From: Turnera subulata
Lineage: Eukaryota > Streptophyta > Magnoliopsida > Malpighiales > Passifloraceae
Reading direction: 5' to 3'
Length of the DNA stretch: 64,000 bases
Assembly: GCA_028386065.3 (NCBI GenBank)
Contig: JAKUCV010006791.1
Location: 56,110 to 120,109, forward strand
Shown here: in pieces, positions 58,277 to 64,000 of the stretch
How positions within the stretch are numbered: position 1 is the first letter of the stretch
Layout of the letters: each line of letters starts with the position of its first letter
Program-made: the position numbers and the translations under genes
Notes under the pieces: model-generated
What the model was told of the DNA's origin: nothing
Databases searched by the model: none
The model's input: the letters and a program-made list of their open reading frames with translations, nothing else

Positions 58277-58982
58277 CCTGACGACCAATTGCCACTCTTC
58301 AATGTGGCACTGGAATCCATTGAAGTTTATCTATAAAGGGCCAAAATGATAGCCGATAAGCTTGGGCACTCATTAACATGGTAGCTTTCCATGTCCTCCA
58401 TCCTATTATCACTAGATTCATCAAGCCATATTCAGTAACATCAATTTATCTATTTGTTTAGCAATTCCATAATGTCGTTGGCAAACATACATCCAAGGCC
58501 GTGTGACTGCCTCTTGAATCCTCCCTACATTTGACGCGTCGCATGGCCATTCAAATGGCTTTATAGGATATTGTGCAGCTACCTAATCGGACGCGTCTCC
58601 CATGAACTTGCCGTTAGTGCCCAACCTCAAAACCTTTGCTGGAGCTCTTTCTACACAGGCTAAACAATTCTTTTTTATTGGATTAGAGGAGGTGCTGATG
58701 AGCTATGAATTCTTCCATGGTGTTCCTTCTCGAACAGTATAATCATTGGTCCAAATCCCTCCCTATGTCATCAACAATGAAACAAGAGATCTCATAGAGA
58801 ATTGCACTTGTAAACACTCTTACTATACAATAGTTGTATTAACATAAAAAATATAAGAATTGTATCTCTTTTAAATGTGTAGTCCGTGGAGCATACTGTA
58901 AACTAAGCTATTATACAATCCATGCCAAGGCCACAAGTCGATGTGTGCCATTCATAAACACAAAACCTGAAATCTGGCTGTT

Positions 58983-59052
58983 GGCTGTTGACCCATCTAC
59001 CGCCTTAGCATCATATATCGTTTTACGTGACGTTGCAATTTATGCTTCCTAG
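58983..59052 (+). pseudogene. EH exon 4 relic
   Basis: GTTGACCCATCTACCGCCTTAGCATC and GACGTTGCAATTTATGCTTCCT align with EH-B exon 4 (VDPSTPLPPWFTEEDLATYA). It shows that the EH part of the amplified unit once included more than the last exon. Confidence 0.65.
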
Positions 59053-59125
59053 CTCAAGTGCATTTATAAGCAACGATAGCCTTGAGGAATTAGATCCTTG
59101 TCCATACTCTTGCACCTAAAGTGCC

Positions 59126-59154
59126 TCATCCACCCTTTCTGGTCCATTTGACAC
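59126..59154 (-). pseudogene. Orphan exon 4 of the cystatin-like family
   Basis: The minus strand reads GVKWTRKGG then a stop after a normal acceptor (TTGCAG). It is followed upstream by about 500 bp of intron 3-type sequence (59160-59650) and no further exons. Confidence 0.65.
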
Positions 59155-60397
59155 CTGCAATAAAGAAAAGCAGCTATAAACTATAAACCATGGACCAAGA
59201 AATCACCAAAACAAAAAGAAGACGACAAGAGAACTATACAGTCCAACAAGAAAAATTCTTCTTGATTTCCCGTCATTAAACCCTCCTATAGCCCTATTTC
59301 CCAAATCCTAGCCCCTCTTTTGAAGGCCCCAATGACATCAACCGAAACATTTTCAAATTCAAAGAATATAAACCGGACCTCCTTACATCTTCAAACCCTC
59401 CTCTCAAAACCCCAAGCCTTCCAAACCCACAGCCACCAGTCCATCTTTGCACCACAATTCTCAGGAAACGGATGACTCGGAAAATCCTACCCTCTCACAC
59501 CTCCTGAAATTCCAAAGACTATTGGCACCAAAAAAGAAAATCCTACGCAAACGCTCCTATGACATCATCAAACGCTCCTATTTCCCAAATCCCAGCCTCT
59601 CTTTCGCATGCCCCAATGACATCAGCCAGTACATTCCCAAATTCAAACAATATAGTTTCTTCTGGCCCCTCTGATTAAATTATTCGGGCGGCCCACTTAT
59701 CCAAAACTGGTTGTCTGGAACATAAAAACTGAATTGAGACAATTTTTATATTATTTTTCAAATGACCACATATTTTTTTTTATTTTATTTGTTCCATGCT
59801 CCTGATGAAAAAATAAACGTTATATGAAAGTCATTTTGCAAGTTTTGATGCTATTGATTTAGTAAGAAAGAAAAATGATGATTTGTTCATAAAAAAATGA
59901 TGATTTGCAAGTTTATTTTTAAATCCAGAGTCCTTCCTGTTCTTTGAAGTAGAATTCCTGTTCTTTGAAGTAGAATTGCTGATGATACCGTTGTCGTTCT
60001 ATCTATTACAAAGATTATAAAGTAGTGTGTAATAAAAAAAAAGATTATAAAGAAGTGACAATGACATCTGATACCATTTATTATTGTAATTAATAAATAG
60101 GGTTAGGGTTACTAAGTTTTTAATTTTTTTTGTGTAAAATGCATGATGTGTATAAATACTTGTGATATCAATATAATAAATATGCATTTACCAAAGCATT
60201 ACACGGTAACGGAGCCAAACTCTAACCTAGCAAAAAAATATGACGACCAACTTGACAAAATTAATGTAGCTCAAAATATGAATATAAGAGTCATTGCCCA
60301 TGCACCAAAAGCTTTTGAAGATGCACTACAGTTCTAAGTTAAGAGTCGACATCCAACCTAAATTGTAAGTCTAGCATTCCTACTCAATACTCCACAC

Positions 60398-60435
60398 CTA
60401 AGTGCGTTGCCGATCCCTCCGGGTCCATTTCACAC
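60398..60435 (-). pseudogene. Orphan exon 4 of the cystatin-like family
   Basis: Minus strand GVKWTRRDRQRT then TAG after TTGCAG. Intron 3-type sequence continues to about 60850. No exon 1-3 belongs to it. Confidence 0.7.
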
Positions 60436-60852
60436 CTGCAACAAAGAGAGGAGATATAAACTATAAACCCTGGACCAAGAAATCACATAAACAATAAAGA
60501 GACAATAAGAGAGAGCACTACAGTCCACTGAGAAATACTTCCCAAATACCACCCCTCTTTTGCATAGAAACAATATAAATCTACCCAACCTATGTCTTCA
60601 AACTCTCCTCTCAAAACCCCAAGCCTTCCAAATCCAAACATCAGTCCATCTTTGCACCACAATTCCCAAAAATCGTCCCCCTCCGCTTTTCCCACTCTAG
60701 AAAAAAATTCTTAGGCTCTGATGACTCAGAAGATCAACATCACTCACCTCCTGAAATTCCAAAGACTCTAAGAAACAGAAAAGGAAAACCCAGGCAAACC
60801 CACACTTTTCTTTGCATAAAAACAAAAACCCACTCTTTTCTGTCTTTCCAAT

Positions 60853-61195
60853 GCTATAACCTCGATGGGTGAAAGAAAACCTCGGAAATATGAAAGGATA
60901 AAGACCTTAGTGACTCCAAACCTTCGTTCACATTATTCCTCCCTGTCTGATCACATTATTACAACAACAAAATGGAAGCCCTCTTATCTCCTCCACCCTA
61001 CTTCAACCTCAATGGGTAAAAGGAAACCTCGCAAATACAAAAGGATAAAAACTTTAATTACTCCAAACCTTTGTTCAAACTATTCCTCCCTGTCTGACCA
61101 CATTATACAACAGCAAAATCAGAGCAATCTTATCTTCCCCACCCTACTATAAACTCAATAGGTAAAAGAAAACCTCGCAAATACAAAAGGATAAG
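60853..61195. repeat. Tandem repeat of an intron 3 segment, unit about 155 bp
   Basis: The blocks starting CTCGATGGGTGAAAGAAAAC (about 60861), CTCAATGGGTAAAAGGAAAC (about 61010) and CTCAATAGGTAAAAGAAAAC (about 61153) repeat in order, each followed by CTCG.AAATAC.AAAGGATAA. Similar single copies lie at about 53860 and 61730. The open frame across it is a repeat artefact. Confidence 0.7.
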
Positions 61196-61232
61196 TCCAA
61201 TATTCCTTCTCAATATTCCACACCTAAGTGCT

Positions 61233-62463
61233 TCACGCTCCCTTCCTGGTCCATTTCACACCTGCAATAAAGAGAGGCAATAAACTATAAACCATGGAGA
61301 GCAAGAAATCACATAAACAGCACAGAGACAATACGAGAACAATACAATAAGGAAAAAGAAAAGGTACTAATCTTCTTGATTTCCCCTGTAATCAAACCCT
61401 CCTATTCCCCCAAATCCCAGACCCTCTTTCCCAAGCCCCGATGACATCAGCCAACACATTTTCAAATTCAAACAATACAAATCTGCCCACCCTGTCATCA
61501 AATTCTCCTTTTCAAAAGGCAAAGCCTTCCAAACCCAGCCACAAGTCCATCTTTGCACTGCAATGTCCAAAAACCATCCTCCGCCGCTTCTCCCACTCCA
61601 CAAATAACCTGATGCTCAGATGACTCAGGAAAATCAACCCCTCTCACCTCCTGAAATTCCAAAGACTCCTAGCATCAAGAAAGAAAAACCTACAAACCCT
61701 CTCTTTTCTCACTTTCCAAGGCTTCAACCTTAGTGGGTAGAAGAAAACCTAGCAAATACAAAAAGATAAAGACCTCAATAGCTCCAAACCATCGTTGTTC
61801 CTTCCCGTCTGACCACAATATTATATTCACCAGCAACAGAATCAAACCCAACCCACTGTATGTCTCCCCTGTCAATTCTGTTAATCCTACCCCCCCTTCC
61901 TATAACATCAAACGCAAACTTCTTGAGTAGCTAATATACATGTGGAATGTGGCCAACATTCCGACAATTACAGAAGAATATTCAAAAAATACAAAGAGGC
62001 CAAATTATCAGAATGCATCTTAGAAGTTTCAACTAACCTGTCGACTTGTACAATGGCCTGAAAATAAGAACCTTCAGGCGCCCCCGAATCCCATAGAGAA
62101 TCTTAGCCTGGAAAGTGTAATTCTTCTGTGAATCAAGTTCTTTAGCCACAAAAGTGATATAGTATTTTCTACCAGCACAAGACGAGAAGTTGGCTTTCTT
62201 AAGCCTCACGAATTCCAGTTTCGGCTTGACCTGCACCACCAAAAAAAATTCAATTGTGTAAGGAAGAAAAAAAGTAACAAACAATAAAAATAAGTTTTGT
62301 TTAAAAACCAATTTCCAATATATAATACCGGGTCTGCATTGTTTTCTGCAATAGCGTAGTGCAAGCACTTCATAATGTTCTGGCAATCTGACTGATGAGG
62401 TTGCAGGTCCAGGGGTCTGATTGAGCCAATAAAGGCATCGGGAGAATCGTCGAGATCGAAACC
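61233..62463 (-). pseudogene. c9: cystatin-like copy lacking exon 1
   Basis: Exon 4 61261-61233 (VKWTRKGA, stop), exon 3 62230-62038 (VKPKLEFVRLKKANFSSCAG, YYITFVAKELDSQKNYTFQA) and exon 2 62463-62329 (GFDLDDSPDAFIGSIRPLDL) are open with good splice sites, closest to c6. Exon 1 should lie beyond 62525 but is replaced by an LTR-like sequence, so the insertion probably removed or displaced it outside the window. Confidence 0.8.
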
Positions 62464-62525
62464 CTAAATACATATATACACATTATTACGCATATATAAT
62501 AATAATTTCTTCAGCCAACTAACAA

Positions 62526-63803
62526 TGTAACAGCCCAGGTAAAAATTTCATTTTTACCGGGACTGTTTAAGTTAATGTACAGTAATTTACCATTGATTTT
62601 TAATCTTGGGTAATTAAATTATGGTAAATTGAGTATTGGATTCCGAAATCGAGCATGGCCCCACGTTCGGGAATTTTCTGCGGATTTTACGGACCAAAGT
62701 TGGGATTTTTCCGGGTCCGGGAAACATAATTGAAGTTCAATTATTCAGCCGCCAATTCCTATTCAGCCTGTGAACAACCTGTTATACCTGTGATTAACCA
62801 GTTGTTTTCTTCAGCCTATAAACCTATTTTTCTTCTGCTTCCATGCCTATCACCATCGTTTTACTTCCTGCAAACTGTCTAAAACCAGGAAAAATTAGGA
62901 AAAGAAAAGAAAGAAAAAAAAAAAGAAAAAAACAACAAACACACCCACCTAGCCCCTTGCACGCCGCCGTTTTAACAACACCATCACCCCCACCTCCTCT
63001 TCTTTTCTTCTTCCTTCACGACGGCACCACCACCGGAGCCGCCACCACCAACACTCGCCGCCTTCCCTCCTCACCTCTCTTCCCTTCCTCGCTTCCAGTC
63101 GCAGCGACCTGAGCCGACGTCGTCGCCGCCAGAGGAACGAATCGAAGTTAGCCGTCGGGTTTGCCTCGCCGCCCCTCCTGGTTCGTCACCGACCGCCGAC
63201 GCCAGCACCGCGCCTCCTCGTCGCGCTTCCCTCCCTGTGTCACTGCAGTCCCGCGTCGCAGCCTCGCCCCGTCCGACCACCGCCGTGTCGTGCCTCTCGT
63301 GCCGCGCCGCCAAGCTCAAGGTGAGGGTTGAAGAGACGACCCGGCAAGGCTCACGGGTCAGGTGCAGCCCGGTTGGGTGACCCGCGTGAGCTTGGGTGCT
63401 CAGGACCTGGGCCGAGCCGCGTGGGCCTTGACCTGTGCTGTTGCTTGGCCTGGGCTTGGGGAATGTCTTGGGCCATACTGGTCCTTGGGTTTGGGCTGGG
63501 TTTTAGATATGGATTTGGCACTATGGCCCAGTCCGAAATTAATTTAAAAAAAAGAGAGAACATGAAATCTGAAAAGAAAATAAAATGGAAGAAAATAAAA
63601 ATGAGGTTGGGGAAAATATATATTGGTATGGAAAAATAAATATTTCGAGGAAACAATTTTAGAAAATATTATATGGTAATAATTTGTAGGAAAAAAATAT
63701 TTTGGAAAGTACATACCTAAGAATAATTTTGGAAAGGGTATTATCAAGGTAGTAAAATACCGGAATAGTACCCGGGTATAGGAAAAAGTATAGAGGGTGT
63801 TTT
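62526..63803 (+). mobile_element. Probable Gypsy-type LTR start
   Basis: TGTAACAGCCCAGGTAAAAA begins abruptly inside intron 1 of c9; TGTAACAGCCC is the start of many plant Gypsy LTRs. It is followed by AT-rich then GC-rich (63000-63500, CCGCC-rich) sequence as in long plant LTRs. No coding domain is in view. Short frames here are not called. The other end is outside the window or beyond the next insertion. Confidence 0.55.
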
Positions 63804-64000
63804 TGTTAGTAATATGCCCAAAAGCCAATCTATGGATGATTGTATTCATGTATACATATTTGAGGTTACGCCTATATATATGATTATGAGATAATCGCTT
63901 GCACATATATATAACCCTAGTGTATATGTATTTGATATGTATATTCTTAAAAGTCCCTAGTCGTTTATTATTATGGTTGGGTTGTAATAATAAAATAAGA
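63804..64000 (+). mobile_element. Start of a Copia LTR related to the one at 33070
   Basis: TGTTAGTAATATGCCCAAAAGCCAATC... matches 33070 onward (TGTTAGTGTAATATGCCCAA) through the TATATAACCCTAG and CCCTAGTCG.TTATTATTATGG blocks, with clear divergence. It is a second insertion from the same or a sister family, nested in the Gypsy-like sequence. It runs off the window. Confidence 0.85.

Noticed and set aside
60865..61152. Open frame of 95 codons with a repeated KPRKY.RIKTL motif
   Set aside because: It follows the tandem repeat of an intron 3 segment; other copies of that intron do not keep it open.
62843..63640. Proline/alanine-rich open frames on both strands
   Set aside because: GC-rich LTR-type sequence with overlapping frames on both strands and no homology that I recognise.

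Overview
The window is plant nuclear DNA from a dicot. It has GT..AG introns, long AT-rich spacers, and many LINE, Copia, hAT and Mutator-type elements. Gene content (plant epoxide-hydrolase-like enzymes, a polyol transporter 4-like sugar transporter, a small cystatin-like family) would suit a rose-family genome, but the species is a guess. Few genes are intact. Most of the window is two local gene clusters expanded by tandem and inverted duplication and then decayed or cut by transposons.

Region 1 (1-24.4 kb) is an alpha/beta-hydrolase (epoxide hydrolase-like, EH) cluster. EH-A (5' end outside the window) and EH-B (complete, 315 aa) look functional. EH-C and EH-D are a decayed copy of the same A-B pair. 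Between the pairs lie two internally deleted EH relics (E1, E2) and two dead polyol-transporter copies (T1, T2), arranged E1-T1-E2-T2. A non-autonomous hAT element with 8-bp target duplication (4458-5409), a 5'-truncated LINE (5496-6655) and a 1.7-kb Mutator-like element with about 240-bp inverted repeats (8094-9801) sit between EH-B and E1.

Region 2 (26-62.5 kb) holds nine copies (called c1-c9 here), on both strands, of a four-exon gene encoding about 200-220 aa with a cystatin-like C-terminal half. Only c4 (31221-32965, +) and c8 (55232-56444, -) are intact. Many copies carry a tail-to-tail relic of the last EH exon, so the amplified unit was EH-last-exon plus cystatin-like gene, which links the two clusters. 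c2 and c3 form a head-to-head palindrome centred near 28480. A larger inverted duplication relates about 31.2-39.19 kb to about 54.5-51.69 kb.

Region 3 is the transposons inside region 2. A deleted Copia element (33070-37544, target duplication GGTAG) lies just downstream of c4; its empty site survives in the inverted copy near 53355. Its leader holds an array of the 12-bp palindrome AACATCGATGTT, in pairs 20-21 bp apart with many pairs recurring every 51-52 bp. A LINE of about 9.9 kb with its insert (38937-48787) sits in the last intron of c5 and is itself split by a second LINE in the opposite direction (about 41441-45325). The right-hand end carries a probable Gypsy-type LTR start (62526) and another Copia LTR start (63804) that runs off the window.

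Relative order readable from the junctions: outer LINE insertion into c5, then the inverted duplication (its right arm contains the first ~260 bp of that LINE), then the Copia insertion (right arm still empty).
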